Origin: CAIYXB01 sp038146805
Lineage (GTDB): Bacteria; Cyanobacteriota; Vampirovibrionia; LMEP-6097
DNA: 64,000 bases
Direction of reading: 5' to 3'
NCBI GenBank assembly: GCA_038146805.1
Contig: JAYQSH010000005.1
Span: forward strand, 558,001-622,000
Made by a program: the position numbers and the translations under genes. The notes beneath the pieces were generated by a model that was not told where the DNA came from, made no database searches, and saw only the letters and a program-made list of their open reading frames with translations. Of the stretch, positions 41,640 to 51,060 are shown piece by piece. How positions within the stretch are numbered: position 1 is the stretch's first letter; every line of letters begins with the position of its first letter.

Positions 41640-43289
41640 ATGTCTTTAAAGCTTATGACCAAATATATATTTGTTACTGGTGGAGTTGTAAGTAGCCTTG
41701 GAAAAGGAATCGTTGCAGCCTCTTTAGGTCATTTGCTTAGCGCACGTGGCTATAAAGTTTCTATTCAAAAATTAGATCCATATTTAAATGTTGATCCGGG
41801 TACTATGAGTCCTTATCAACATGGTGAAGTTTTTGTAACAGCTGATGGTGCAGAAACAGATTTGGACTTGGGTCATTATGAAAGGTTTATTGATACAAAT
41901 CTGACAAAATCTAATAGTGTGACTTCAGGACAAATTTATACGGAAGTTTTAGCAAAAGAAAGACGAGGCGATTATTTGGGTGCTACTGTGCAGATGGTTC
42001 CTCATGTAACCAATTTGATTAAAGAAAAAATAGTTGATGCAGCGAAAGCAACCAAGTCGGATATTTTGATTGTTGAAGTTGGTGGAACGGTGGGTGATAT
42101 AGAAAGTTCAATTTTTATTGAAGCTATTCGACAATTTAGAAATGAAATGTCTTATGAAGATACTTGTTCGATTCATGTAACATTAGTGCCTCATTTAAAA
42201 GCCGCAGACGAGTTGAAAACTAAGCCTACACAACATAGTGTTGAATTATTGCGCTCAAAAGGGATACAGCCAGATCTTATTGTTTTAAGAGCAGACAGGC
42301 ATGTGCCAAAAGGCTTAAGAGAAAAATTAAGTTTGTTTACAAATGTGCCAGCACGCAATGTGATTGAAAGTAAAGATTGTAAAAGTATTTATGAAGTGCC
42401 AGCTGTTATGCAAAAAGAAGGTTTGGCAAGTCGCGTTTTAGAAAGAGTCAAATTAGATAATCATGTCCCTGATTTAAAGCCATGGGAAGAAACTGTAAAA
42501 AAACTTGTTAAACCAGAAAACAGAAAATTAAAAATCGGTATTGTCGGTAAATATGTTTCTTTATCTGATGCATATATTTCAGTAACCGAATCGATCAAAC
42601 ACGCTTGCGCGCAACTTAATCATGGACTTGATTTGCAGTTGATTTTGTCTGATGATTTAGATAATTATGAAAGAGCAGGAGAGTTTTTGTCAGGCTTAGA
42701 TGCTATTGTCATACCCGGTGGCTTTGGTGATCGTGGTATTGAGGGTAAGCTTAATGCAATTCGCTATGCTCGAGAAAATAAAATTCCATTATTAGGTTTA
42801 TGTTTAGGTTTACAATGTACTGTGATTGAAGCTGCTAGAAATCTTTTAAAATTACAAGATGCTAATAGTATCGAATTTGACGCAGAGACACAAAACCCAG
42901 TCATTCATTTAATGGAAGATCAAAAAACAGTAAAAGACATGGGAGCAACAATGAGACTTGGCGATTATCCTTGTAAATTAGTTGCAAACACAAAAGCACA
43001 AGAACTTTATCAAGCAGCAATAAATTCTGAGGATATGATCATAGAGCGTCATAGACACCGCTATGAAGTAAACAACTCTTATAGAGAGGATTTGGCAAAG
43101 TGTGGTTTAGTTGTATCTGGTACTTCGCCAGATGAAAATTTAGTTGAGATAGTCGAATACAAAAATCATCCTTATTTAATTGCTTGCCAATTTCATCCAG
43201 AATTTTTATCAAGACCAACAAAAGCTCATCCTTTGTTTTTAGGATTGATTAATGCTGCAATTCAAGCACCTTCGATGTTGATTTCTTAG
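41640..43289 (+). CDS. pyrG: CTP synthase
   Basis: Makes CTP from UTP, ATP and glutamine. Synthetase motifs: YIFVTGGVVSSLGKGIVAASLG, LDPYLNVDPGTMSPYQHGEVFV and VGGTVGDIESSIFIEAIRQ. The C-terminal glutaminase has VIPGGFGDRG, LGLCLGLQC with the catalytic Cys, and CQFHPEF. About 549 residues, normal length. Start 41640 is supported by promoter spacing; the family consensus would also allow ATG 41655 (MTKYIFVTGG). Confidence 0.96.
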   Translation: MSLKLMTKYIFVTGGVVSSLGKGIVAASLGHLLSARGYKVSIQKLDPYLNVDPGTMSPYQHGEVFVTADGAETDLDLGHYERFIDTNLTKSNSVTSGQIYTEVLAKERRGDYLGATVQMVPHVTNLIKEKIVDAAKATKSDILIVEVGGTVGDIESSIFIEAIRQFRNEMSYEDTCSIHVTLVPHLKAADELKTKPTQHSVELLRSKGIQPDLIVLRADRHVPKGLREKLSLFTNVPARNVIESKDCKSIYEVPAVMQKEGLASRVLERVKLDNHVPDLKPWEETVKKLVKPENRKLKIGIVGKYVSLSDAYISVTESIKHACAQLNHGLDLQLILSDDLDNYERAGEFLSGLDAIVIPGGFGDRGIEGKLNAIRYARENKIPLLGLCLGLQCTVIEAARNLLKLQDANSIEFDAETQNPVIHLMEDQKTVKDMGATMRLGDYPCKLVANTKAQELYQAAINSEDMIIERHRHRYEVNNSYREDLAKCGLVVSGTSPDENLVEIVEYKNHPYLIACQFHPEFLSRPTKAHPLFLGLINAAIQAPSMLIS

Positions 43290-43313
43290 TTACTATAATT
43301 GTTTGTGTTAATC

Positions 43314-43781
43314 TTAGAAAATCTGATAACGGCTAGTATCAGCTTCTTGTTCCCTAAAATCCCAATCTCCAGCTTCTAAAATACTAAAAACAAACATCAA
43401 CAATATTAACCTTCTAATGCCTTGTTGATCGATACCGCCCTCAACTTGATCCTTACTACCAAAAGTGTTTTTAATAGTATTGCTGAGATCTTCGATGTTT
43501 TTTGAAAAATTTCTAAAGCTGGCAAAGTCGTTAATACCGTCATTATTAGTATCTACTAAATCATCGTCACCATCGCCATCTAGATCAAGGTCGTCACTAG
43601 CAAGATATTCATTAAAAATACTCATAAAATCATTTGGGTTTTCATCATCTTCAACATCGTATTCACCAATAAGTTTATATTTACCATTGTCATCTTTTTC
43701 TACAACTTTGTCCTTAAGACTATCTATTGCAGATGAAAAAGCTTCTTTATAGTCAGCTGTCTTTGGTATTGATGCGATCAT
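43314..43781 (-). CDS. Acidic protein with a calcium-binding-like Asp/Asn repeat
   Basis: A 155-residue protein without signal peptide. Residues about 65-88 (DLDLDGDGDDDLVDTNNDGIND) are a run of DxDxDG-type loops like those in EF-hand, dockerin or thrombospondin type 3 repeats. A short hydrophobic stretch (LILLMFVFSILEAG) lies near the C-terminus. It overlaps the end of the 894-residue gene by 29 bp, so the two are coupled. Function unknown. Confidence 0.65.
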   Translation of the reverse strand: MIASIPKTADYKEAFSSAIDSLKDKVVEKDDNGKYKLIGEYDVEDDENPNDFMSIFNEYLASDDLDLDGDGDDDLVDTNNDGINDFASFRNFSKNIEDLSNTIKNTFGSKDQVEGGIDQQGIRRLILLMFVFSILEAGDWDFREQEADTSRYQIF

Positions 43782-46437
43782 CGCAATCTCTTATTTTTCT
43801 ATCATTCTCCTGAATTCTTTGATTTCTGCTATTGATATTAGTCTTTATATCTTCTAGGTCTTTTTTGTGCTCAAATAAAGAATCTAGCAAATCATCAATT
43901 TGTTCTTTTTGAGCATCATCAAGATCTTCTAAGTTGTCAATAATATTTTTTATATCCTGTTTTGAATGGCTATCGATATTATTGATTAAGTTATTAAGAG
44001 TTTGGTAGCTTGAGTCTTCTTCGCTATAATTATCTCTCAAGCTTTCTAATGAATTTATTAGATTTGTTTTAGCCGTATTAACTCGATTTTCTTGATTGGG
44101 TCTTTGGATATTTTCCAAGTTATCTAAAATAGTTTTATTGTTGATTCTATCTTCTTCTTGTTCTTTTTTTTCTGCCTTTATAGCATTGATTGTTTCTTCT
44201 AGAGCCGTAAGACCGTTAAAAGGTTTACCGATAACTGTTTCAAGGCTTTTTGCTAATATCATTGTAAGTGTCTTTTGTAATTTACCTGTATCAAGTGCTA
44301 ATTTTAAACTTCCGTTGATATTTTGTAATAAGTTGTTTTCTTCTGTAAGCCAATCTGTTGTTGGAATGCTAGCACCATTTGCAAGTTCATTTGTTTTGTT
44401 TATCAATGTTTTGCCGATTTTTGCAATCACCATAGCAAGTGGAGACGGGCTTAATAATGGTGCAATTGGACTATTATCCTCAGGAAAAGAGCCGTCTTCT
44501 CTTGGGGTTGCACGTTTTTTCGTAAAGCTTTCTGAGTTTTTCTTTGAAGCACTCATAAATTCAAGTGCGTAAAGAGAAGTAGAAATATTTTCAAATTTAG
44601 TGCTTGTGTTTTGAGAGATTTTTTTAAATTGCTCAAAGTCAAGATTTAGCTCATCGATGATACCTTTGGTTTCTGTATATTCTTTGCCGAAGAGTTTTGC
44701 CAGATTATTATCCAATAATGTTTCGGTATCACCTTTTGGAAATTTGTCTAATAGCTCGATTGTTTCTTGTGCCAATTTTTTGTTTAGCCCACCAATATTA
44801 TTTTTTTCAAATACAGCTTCTAGGAGATCATCAATATTTTCAAATTCAATTTCGACATCTGTTTTTGATGTAATTTTAAATTTTCCGTTGTCTGTTTTGT
44901 TTGTTTGTCCTAAATGTTCTTTGAATAGTTCAATTTTGCTAAGGTCACTAAAGTCCAAAAGTTCTTCAAAAGAAATTAATTTTATGAGTTTTTTATCATT
45001 AGATTTTCCAAGTTCTGCTCTATATGCTTCTTGTTCTTCTTCAGGTTTTTTTGCTACTAAATGATCTATGATTTTGCCACGAGTTTCTTCTGAAAACCTT
45101 AATTTATTTGCTTTAAATAATTTGTCAATTTCTCTATTAATAAAACCTGTTTGATCAATATTTTGGAAATTTTCGATTTCTTTTTTTTGTAACTTGATTA
45201 GTTTTTCAATTTCTTTGTCAATCAATGCTCTATCTTCACTTGATTGACCTGCCTTTAAGCTATTTAAATATTTTGCTGCTTGTAGAGGGTATTTTCTAAT
45301 ATTAATTTCAATATCGCTTTGACCTATTTTATCGTAACCCTTCTCTAATACATCGCTAACGCCTTTTGCTAAATTAGTAAATTGTGATTGTACACTTGCA
45401 AAAATTCTTTCTTTTGCATCTTTTGCATCAATATTTTCTTTGCCATTTAAAATATCAAATAACGTTCTTGTGTCTTCGATGTATTTTGGTGTTGTGATTT
45501 CAAGGTGACTCTTTAAAAGTTCTGTAGCATTTGATATAGCGTTTAGATCACTAAAAGATATTTGTTCTAAAAAATCTTCCATTTTATAAAAGCTAAGCTC
45601 ATCTTCTGAAATATTTTTTTGACTAATAATGTTTTCTATGACTGTTTCAGAAAGCTTTAAATCACCTGAATTATACAAAGCTCTTAGGGCGTTCGTAATG
45701 AAATTGTCTTGATTTTCTTGAGAAATATTTTTGTCTATTAGAAGTTGATTTAAAATAGCTCCAGCGTCATTTAAAATCATTGTTTCATTATTTTTGTTTG
45801 TATAAAGAAATTTTTCAGTAGTATCAGCAAATTCATCATTGTTATCATGTATCAAAGCAAAGATTTCATCTGTTAAAGTTTTTAAGTCATCATTAAAGGC
45901 AGTGTTAACAAAATTGGTCACTATGTCATCAATGATTTCTGGTAAATTATTTGCTATAAAATTTTCTTTTAAGCTTAATATTTCTTCAAAACTTAAACTT
46001 GGATCTATTTGAATCCCATCTGTCTTAAGATCAGAATCGAGTGAGTTTGCAACTTTGGTTTCTAACTCTGCAAATAAGGCGTTAATAGTATCTGTGTTGA
46101 GTAAACTTTCTGTAAGGTCGCTATAACCAGTGTTAAATTTTTCTCTTATCTCATCAATTCTTAGATGAGCTGCTTGATAGTAAATAGTTTCAGCTTCTTT
46201 CCAGTTTTTATCAAGTACCGTTTTGGTAATTTGGTGTTTGCTTAAGGTTAATTCTTGTTCTTCTCCATTTTCATCGCTGATATTAAAAATACTTGCACCA
46301 ATGTTACCGTTAGTTTCACCAACGGCGTTATTTAAAAGGTTAATTAAGGCCAAGGCTCTATCTTGAACTAAACCATTAATAGTCCCTGGATCTACTAGAT
46401 TTGTTTTTTGTGGATTGACACCTGACATTGTATTCAT
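43753..46437 (-). CDS. Large acidic helical protein of unknown function (894 aa)
   Basis: No signal peptide or membrane span. The protein is rich in Asn, Asp, Glu, Lys and Leu and looks all-helical, with many 40-60 residue helix-turn units. A coiled coil with EKKEQEEDRINNKTILDNLEN and following segments occupies about 770-894. A polar, Pro-rich loop (TPREDGSFPEDNSPIAPLLSPS) near 650-680 separates two halves. No family recognised. A secreted effector, structural filament or scaffold are all possible. It is transcribed with the acidic calcium-type protein. Confidence 0.65.
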   Translation of the reverse strand: MNTMSGVNPQKTNLVDPGTINGLVQDRALALINLLNNAVGETNGNIGASIFNISDENGEEQELTLSKHQITKTVLDKNWKEAETIYYQAAHLRIDEIREKFNTGYSDLTESLLNTDTINALFAELETKVANSLDSDLKTDGIQIDPSLSFEEILSLKENFIANNLPEIIDDIVTNFVNTAFNDDLKTLTDEIFALIHDNNDEFADTTEKFLYTNKNNETMILNDAGAILNQLLIDKNISQENQDNFITNALRALYNSGDLKLSETVIENIISQKNISEDELSFYKMEDFLEQISFSDLNAISNATELLKSHLEITTPKYIEDTRTLFDILNGKENIDAKDAKERIFASVQSQFTNLAKGVSDVLEKGYDKIGQSDIEINIRKYPLQAAKYLNSLKAGQSSEDRALIDKEIEKLIKLQKKEIENFQNIDQTGFINREIDKLFKANKLRFSEETRGKIIDHLVAKKPEEEQEAYRAELGKSNDKKLIKLISFEELLDFSDLSKIELFKEHLGQTNKTDNGKFKITSKTDVEIEFENIDDLLEAVFEKNNIGGLNKKLAQETIELLDKFPKGDTETLLDNNLAKLFGKEYTETKGIIDELNLDFEQFKKISQNTSTKFENISTSLYALEFMSASKKNSESFTKKRATPREDGSFPEDNSPIAPLLSPSPLAMVIAKIGKTLINKTNELANGASIPTTDWLTEENNLLQNINGSLKLALDTGKLQKTLTMILAKSLETVIGKPFNGLTALEETINAIKAEKKEQEEDRINNKTILDNLENIQRPNQENRVNTAKTNLINSLESLRDNYSEEDSSYQTLNNLINNIDSHSKQDIKNIIDNLEDLDDAQKEQIDDLLDSLFEHKKDLEDIKTNINSRNQRIQENDRKIRDCDDRINTKDS

Positions 46438-46565
46438 TCAATCAAGGCAGAGTTAAAGTTTAGTTAAGGATAGCCTTTCATTTAAAGGGTTTTTGGCTAT
46501 TCAAAATAGTTGTTTTTTGTTTTATACCCATGCTAAATGCTAAAATACTTTTTAAGAGTAATTGA

Positions 46566-46883
46566 GTGAGTAATTTATCTAAAAATTCTGTTTATGTTCT
46601 TGCTTGTCCGCGTGATGATGGTACTATTGCTGTTTTATGTAGAAATTCAGGGGTAAACCCGGGGCCTGCTTATTGCGATAGTAAAAAAAACGCTATGCAA
46701 CTCAAAACCAGACTTACTAATGATCCTCGTGGTATTGCAAATCATCGTGCTATGGAGCTGATTAAAAGTTTATTGGTTTATAAAGTTGATGCCGCTGTTG
46801 AGCCAATTTGGGATGAAGAGTCTTTGTGGGCTTATTTACCTCAAGAAAAAGCACGTTGTGCAGAGGGCATGCTTAGTTTTTAA
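46566..46883 (+). CDS. Protein of unknown function
   Basis: A 105-residue protein starting at GTG 46566, with four Cys (LACPRDD, VLCRNSG, AYCDSK, RCAEG) spread over the length and a C-terminal WAYLPQEKARCAEGML. No motif recognised. It precedes rimO by 38 bp on the same strand but rimO has its own TATAAT in the gap. Confidence 0.6.
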   Translation: MSNLSKNSVYVLACPRDDGTIAVLCRNSGVNPGPAYCDSKKNAMQLKTRLTNDPRGIANHRAMELIKSLLVYKVDAAVEPIWDEESLWAYLPQEKARCAEGMLSF

Positions 46884-46921
46884 GTATTCACTAAGAGCTT
46901 TGCTATAATTCTTTTTTTGAA

Positions 46922-48298
46922 ATGACTAGTTTAGCCAACGAAAAACAAAAAAAATTACCAGTAATCGGTGTTTCAACAATGGGTTGTCCTAAAAATCTTG
47001 TTGATACCGAAAATATGATTGGTATTTTACATGGCGCTGGTTATCAAATTACAGCTGATCATAATAAAGCAGATTTTTCTTTGGTAAACACTTGTACTTT
47101 TATTGAGGGTAGTACTAATGAAAGTCTGGATTTATTAACAGAGCTTGCTGATGAAGGTAAAAAATTAATTATTACTGGTTGTATGGCGCAAAGATTTAAA
47201 GGTGATTTGTTTGATGAACTGCCAGAAGCGCAAGCACTTGTGGGAACAGGTAATGTGCAAGATATTTTGGAAGTCGTAAAACAAGTTACCAAAAACCTCA
47301 ACAATAATATTGATTCAAAAATTATCAAAATTGATGCAGTGCCAAATGCGGTTGCCAGTGCTCAAACTCCTAGAGTGCACACCCAGATTGGTCCTTCGGT
47401 CTATTTGAAAATTGCAGAAGGTTGTGATCATCGATGTGCTTTTTGTATCATTCCACATTTGCGTGGTGATATGAAATCAAGAACTATTGAAGATATAGTA
47501 GCTGAAGCAAAAGCCTTAGTCGCTCAAGGGGCAAAAGAAATTGTTTTGGTTTCGCAAGATAGTACTGCTTATGGTACTGATATTTATAAAAGAAGAGCAC
47601 TTGCCGAATTATTGGCGCGTGTCGCAAATGAGTCTGGAGTTGAATGGCTCAGGGTAATGTATGCTTATCCAACTGAAATGGATCAAGCAATGCTCGAAGT
47701 AATTCGTAACTGTAAAAATATTTGTAATTATATAGATATTCCTTTGCAACATGCATCTAAAAAAGTTTTAAAAGCAATGCGTAGACCACTTACTGTACGT
47801 GATACCACTGAGCTAATAAAAAAAGAAATCCCTGATGTTTGTATGCGTACTACTTTTATTGTCGGCTTTCCGGGGGAAACTCAAGAAGATTTTGAGGAGC
47901 TTTATAATTTTGTAAAAGAAACTCGTTTTGATCGAGTTGGCGTGTTTACTTATTCTCAAGAACATGGAACTTCTGCGGCAGATTTTGCTGATCAAGTGCC
48001 TGAGCATATTAAAGAAGAGCGTAGAGATAAATTAATGCGTTTACAGCAAGAAATTTCTCTTGAAAAAAACCAAAAACATATTGGTACTAAGATGCAAGTT
48101 TTAATAGAGCATATAGAAGAACTTGAAGATGCTAGTTTACAATTGGTTACTAGATCTTTTCGCGACGCGCCAGAGATTGATGGACAAGTTTATGTAACGC
48201 TTAATGCTGATGATATAACACCAGCGCCTGGTTCTTTTATAGAAGTTGAAATCACAGATTGTGATGAATATGACCTTTTCGCTAAACTTATTGGCTAA
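46922..48298 (+). CDS. rimO: Ribosomal protein S12 methylthiotransferase
   Basis: A 458-residue radical SAM enzyme that adds a methylthio group to an Asp of ribosomal protein S12. Features: N-terminal domain STMGCPKNLVDTENM with two further Cys (VNTCTFIE, ITGCMAQR) for the auxiliary cluster; radical SAM motif CDHRCAFC; IPLQHASKKVLKAMRRP and a TRAM-like C-terminus. The NLVDTE motif separates RimO from MiaB. A TG-extended TATAAT lies 12 nt before the ATG. Confidence 0.94.
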   Translation: MTSLANEKQKKLPVIGVSTMGCPKNLVDTENMIGILHGAGYQITADHNKADFSLVNTCTFIEGSTNESLDLLTELADEGKKLIITGCMAQRFKGDLFDELPEAQALVGTGNVQDILEVVKQVTKNLNNNIDSKIIKIDAVPNAVASAQTPRVHTQIGPSVYLKIAEGCDHRCAFCIIPHLRGDMKSRTIEDIVAEAKALVAQGAKEIVLVSQDSTAYGTDIYKRRALAELLARVANESGVEWLRVMYAYPTEMDQAMLEVIRNCKNICNYIDIPLQHASKKVLKAMRRPLTVRDTTELIKKEIPDVCMRTTFIVGFPGETQEDFEELYNFVKETRFDRVGVFTYSQEHGTSAADFADQVPEHIKEERRDKLMRLQQEISLEKNQKHIGTKMQVLIEHIEELEDASLQLVTRSFRDAPEIDGQVYVTLNADDITPAPGSFIEVEITDCDEYDLFAKLIG

Positions 48299-48633
48299 GC
48301 TAACTTAGAGCCATTAGGCACATTTGTTAGTGGACTTGCAAGTACAACGCTTTTATCATCTTGTACAAAGCCTGTTATTAAAACTTGAGACATAAAATCA
48401 GCAATCTGTTTTTCAGGGAAATTGCAAACACAAATTATTTGTTTGCCGATTAGCTCTTCTTTTGTATAAAGCTTGGTGATTTGAGCAGAGGTCTTTTTAA
48501 TACCAAGCTCTTCACCTAGATCAACCCAGACTTTGTATGCAGGGTTTCTTGCTTTTTCAAAGTCTTCGACTTGAGTAATAGTGCCAACTCTAATATCAAC
48601 CTTTGTAAACTCATCCCAAGTAATTGTCTGCAT
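48295..48633 (-). CDS. csaA: CsaA-like tRNA-binding-domain protein
   Basis: About 112 residues: TWDEFTKVDIRVGTITQVEDFEKARNPAYKVWVDLGEELGIKKTSAQIT, then GKQIICVCNFPEKQIADFMSQVLITGF, the EMAP II/OB-fold of CsaA and of methionyl-tRNA synthetase C-termini. CsaA has been described as an export-related chaperone that binds unfolded protein. The start is ATG 48633; the upstream frame to 48678 lies beyond the promoter and is ignored. It overlaps convergent rimO by 4 bp. Confidence 0.88.
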   Translation of the reverse strand: MQTITWDEFTKVDIRVGTITQVEDFEKARNPAYKVWVDLGEELGIKKTSAQITKLYTKEELIGKQIICVCNFPEKQIADFMSQVLITGFVQDDKSVVLASPLTNVPNGSKLA

Positions 48634-48639
48634 GGCTTT

Positions 48640-48645
48640 ATTATA
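48640..48645 (-). promoter_or_regulatory. Leaderless promoter -10 element of csaA
   Basis: TATAAT on the minus strand, AAAGCC, then ATG 48633: a 6-nt gap. It fixes the csaA start. Confidence 0.6.
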
Positions 48646-48685
48646 TACTGCTGGGAGATTGCTTCGCTCTGCTCGCAATGACGAT

Positions 48686-50059
48686 CTATTTACTCTTTAC
48701 TAAATTTGAGATATTTTTGGCAGTGATTATCTTTGCGGTTTTAAGAACTTCATCATCCTTAAGTTTAATATTTTTCTTGGCTGAATCAGGAATGATAATT
48801 TCTTTATAGCCAAGCTTGATACACTCTTTTAATCTTGCTTCTAAATTCGCAACAGATCTTATCTCACCTGAAAGCCCAAGCTCACCAAGGGCGACTATAT
48901 CTCTATCGTTGTTTTGACCTTGCACGCTATTATAAATGGCAAGTGCAATTGCCAAATCTACAGCAGTATCTTTGATGTGAATGCCACCAACTACATTTAA
49001 ATAAATATCTGTTTTTGATAAACAAATAGCAAGTTTTTTTTCAACAATAGCAAGTATTTGGTGTAACCTAGTTGCATCAATGCCGTTTGCAATGCGTCTT
49101 GGGTTATTGTAATCAGAATTTAAAGCAAGCGCTTGAATCTCAAGTAAAATTGTTCTTCTACCCTCTCGAGCCGCAAAAAGCATTCCTCCAGATTTTTCTT
49201 CTAAGAAAATTTCCGAAGGATTATTAATGTCATGTAAGCCTGTTTCTGACATTTGAAAAATTCCGATTTCATCTGTTGAACCAAAGCGATTTTTCATACT
49301 GCGCAAAAATCTAAGTTGTGATTCAGATGAACCTTCAAATTGAATTACTGTATCAACCATGTGTTCAAGAATTTTTGGTCCAGCTAGATCACCATCTTTA
49401 TTGATATGCCCAACCAAAAAAATTGGAATATTACTAAGCTTAGCGCAGCGCATTAATTGTCCAGCGCTCTCTCGTATTTGGCTTGGTGAGCCGGGGAGAG
49501 AATCTAACTTTGCAGAATAAATTGCTTGGATACTATCAATAATCACTAAACTAGGTTCTTGTGTTTCGATCGCATCAATAATTTGTGTTAAATTATTTTG
49601 CGCAAGTACCGTAATTGCAGAATTAATATTTAGTCTTGTTGCCCTAAGCTTGAGTTGTCTTGAAGACTCTTCGGCTGAAATATAAAGTATTTTGAGATTT
49701 TTTTTTGCAAGTTTGTCGGCTACTTGTATTAAAATAGTTGATTTACCAATCCCGGGTTCACCACCAAGCAAAGTTAAACTACCCGGAACAATACCACCAC
49801 CTAAAACTCGATCAAGTTCTGATGAACCACTCGACATACGATTAATTTGATCAGCCGCTATATCTTGTAAATTTAAAATTTATGATTCTGCTTTTACAAA
49901 AAAACCAGTATCTTGTGTGCTTGTAGATTTTTTACTACTTTTATCAAATTTGGCTTCTTTTAAACTACCCCAAGTATGACAGGCTGGACACTTGCCTAAA
50001 TAACTTTGACTTTCGTTGCCACACTCACTGCAAAAGAAAATACTTACTGTTTTTGCCAT
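48686..50059 (-). pseudogene. radA: DNA repair protein RadA, interrupted by an in-frame TAA
   Basis: The N-terminal zinc finger begins at ATG 50059 (FFCSECGNESQSYLGKCPACHTWGS), and the frame meets TAA at 49880-49882 after 59 codons. The same frame then continues without a break as ILNLQDIAADQINRMSSGSSELDRVLGGG into the RecA-like ATPase (GGEPGIGKST Walker A, LVIIDSIQAIY Walker B, the RadA KNRFGSTDEIGIF motif, and the Lon-like C-terminal domain). One base change has therefore split the gene. The ATPase part could still be made from ATG 49837. Confidence 0.88.
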
Positions 50060-50065
50060 ATTTTT

Positions 50066-50071
50066 ATTATA
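50066..50071 (-). promoter_or_regulatory. Leaderless promoter -10 element of radA
   Basis: TATAAT with a TG extension (TGTTATAAT) on the minus strand; 6 nt (AAAAAT) separate it from the ATG at 50059. Confidence 0.6.
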
Positions 50072-50112
50072 ACACTTATATTTGTATGGGTCTATGCTCA
50101 GAGTAAATTATG

Positions 50113-50187
50113 GGACTGATTCCAAACCCTACTTATGCCCAAATCTAAAGACTCGAGATACTTATTACGGGTTTGGAAGCACGCCCA
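50113..50187 (-). mobile_element. Miniature inverted-repeat element, copy C (75 bp, minus orientation)
   Basis: Full-length copy in reverse orientation, from GGGACTGATTCCAAACCC to its GGGTTTGGAAGCACGCCC end. The flanks are ATTAT on both sides, a 5-bp target duplication. It lies between radA and upp and interrupts no obvious gene. Confidence 0.92.
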
Positions 50188-50259
50188 TTATTTTTCAAAT
50201 TAGCGTTTGAGATTTTTTTTGCGCAGTGCCAATGAAATAAATTATATTTTTTTGGCTAT

Positions 50260-51060
50260 TTAACAAAAAGAATTATTCATTAGTTCACCAAGTCCACCAG
50301 CGCCCGGCACAATATATTGTGTTTCATTTAAGCCAGATTCTTCATCAGCAAAAGTACCCGGAATCGCCGCTAAAGCTTTTTCGCTACTCATGCCTCGATC
50401 TAGTCTCACTGCATAGACAATAAGTTCAGGGTGATCATTTTGCATTTTTTTTATGTATTCAGGTGTTGTAATTAAATGTACAGAAATAAATTTAATTTCT
50501 TTCCCCGCTACATTTTCTTTGAAGTGGTTAATGCAAGATGATATTGAAGATCCAGTTGCTCCCATTGGATCAGGAATAATTACTAATGCTGAATCTTTGT
50601 CTCCACCAATCTTACTGCCAGACCAATCAATACCAATGACTTCGCCTGCCTCATTAGTTTTTCGCGCCATATAAACATGATCTTGACGAATTAAGTCAGG
50701 GTTTAAAGTTTGATTCAAAATTTTAAAACAGGTTTCAGAAGGTAGTGTGCCGGCTCTAGCTATATCAACAACAACAGCTTTTGTTTCTGGATCAATTATT
50801 TCTCCATGCCAAAACCCTTTTTTTGTTAAATCAGCCATTCTGGTTCTTATGGTTTCTTGTTTGCGTGGAAACTCCTGAGAAATAATTTCTTTAATTAGGT
50901 AATCATAAAGGTCATTAATTATATAGTTGATAATTGGTTGTTTTGTTTTGGCTTTGCACAAATTTGCTAAGTGAGTGTGTAAAAAAGCATCGTTTAAGAT
51001 TCTATAATTCTCACCGTATTTGTGTTCTAAATACTTTGTATTTTTAGTCATTGTTTGCAT
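50260..51060 (-). CDS. upp: Uracil phosphoribosyltransferase-like protein
   Basis: A 266-residue protein with a Type I PRTase fold. The PRPP loop is IIPDPMGATGSSISS, and the C-terminal IVPGAGGLGELMN corresponds to the uracil-binding PGxGDxGDR region of UPRT. VVDIARAGTLPSETC matches the RAG-type loop of UPRTs. It is longer than usual UPRTs (about 210) because of an N-terminal extension and loop insertions, so specificity for uracil is not certain. Its ATG overlaps the end of the aminotransferase gene. Confidence 0.75.
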   Translation of the reverse strand: MQTMTKNTKYLEHKYGENYRILNDAFLHTHLANLCKAKTKQPIINYIINDLYDYLIKEIISQEFPRKQETIRTRMADLTKKGFWHGEIIDPETKAVVVDIARAGTLPSETCFKILNQTLNPDLIRQDHVYMARKTNEAGEVIGIDWSGSKIGGDKDSALVIIPDPMGATGSSISSCINHFKENVAGKEIKFISVHLITTPEYIKKMQNDHPELIVYAVRLDRGMSSEKALAAIPGTFADEESGLNETQYIVPGAGGLGELMNNSFC

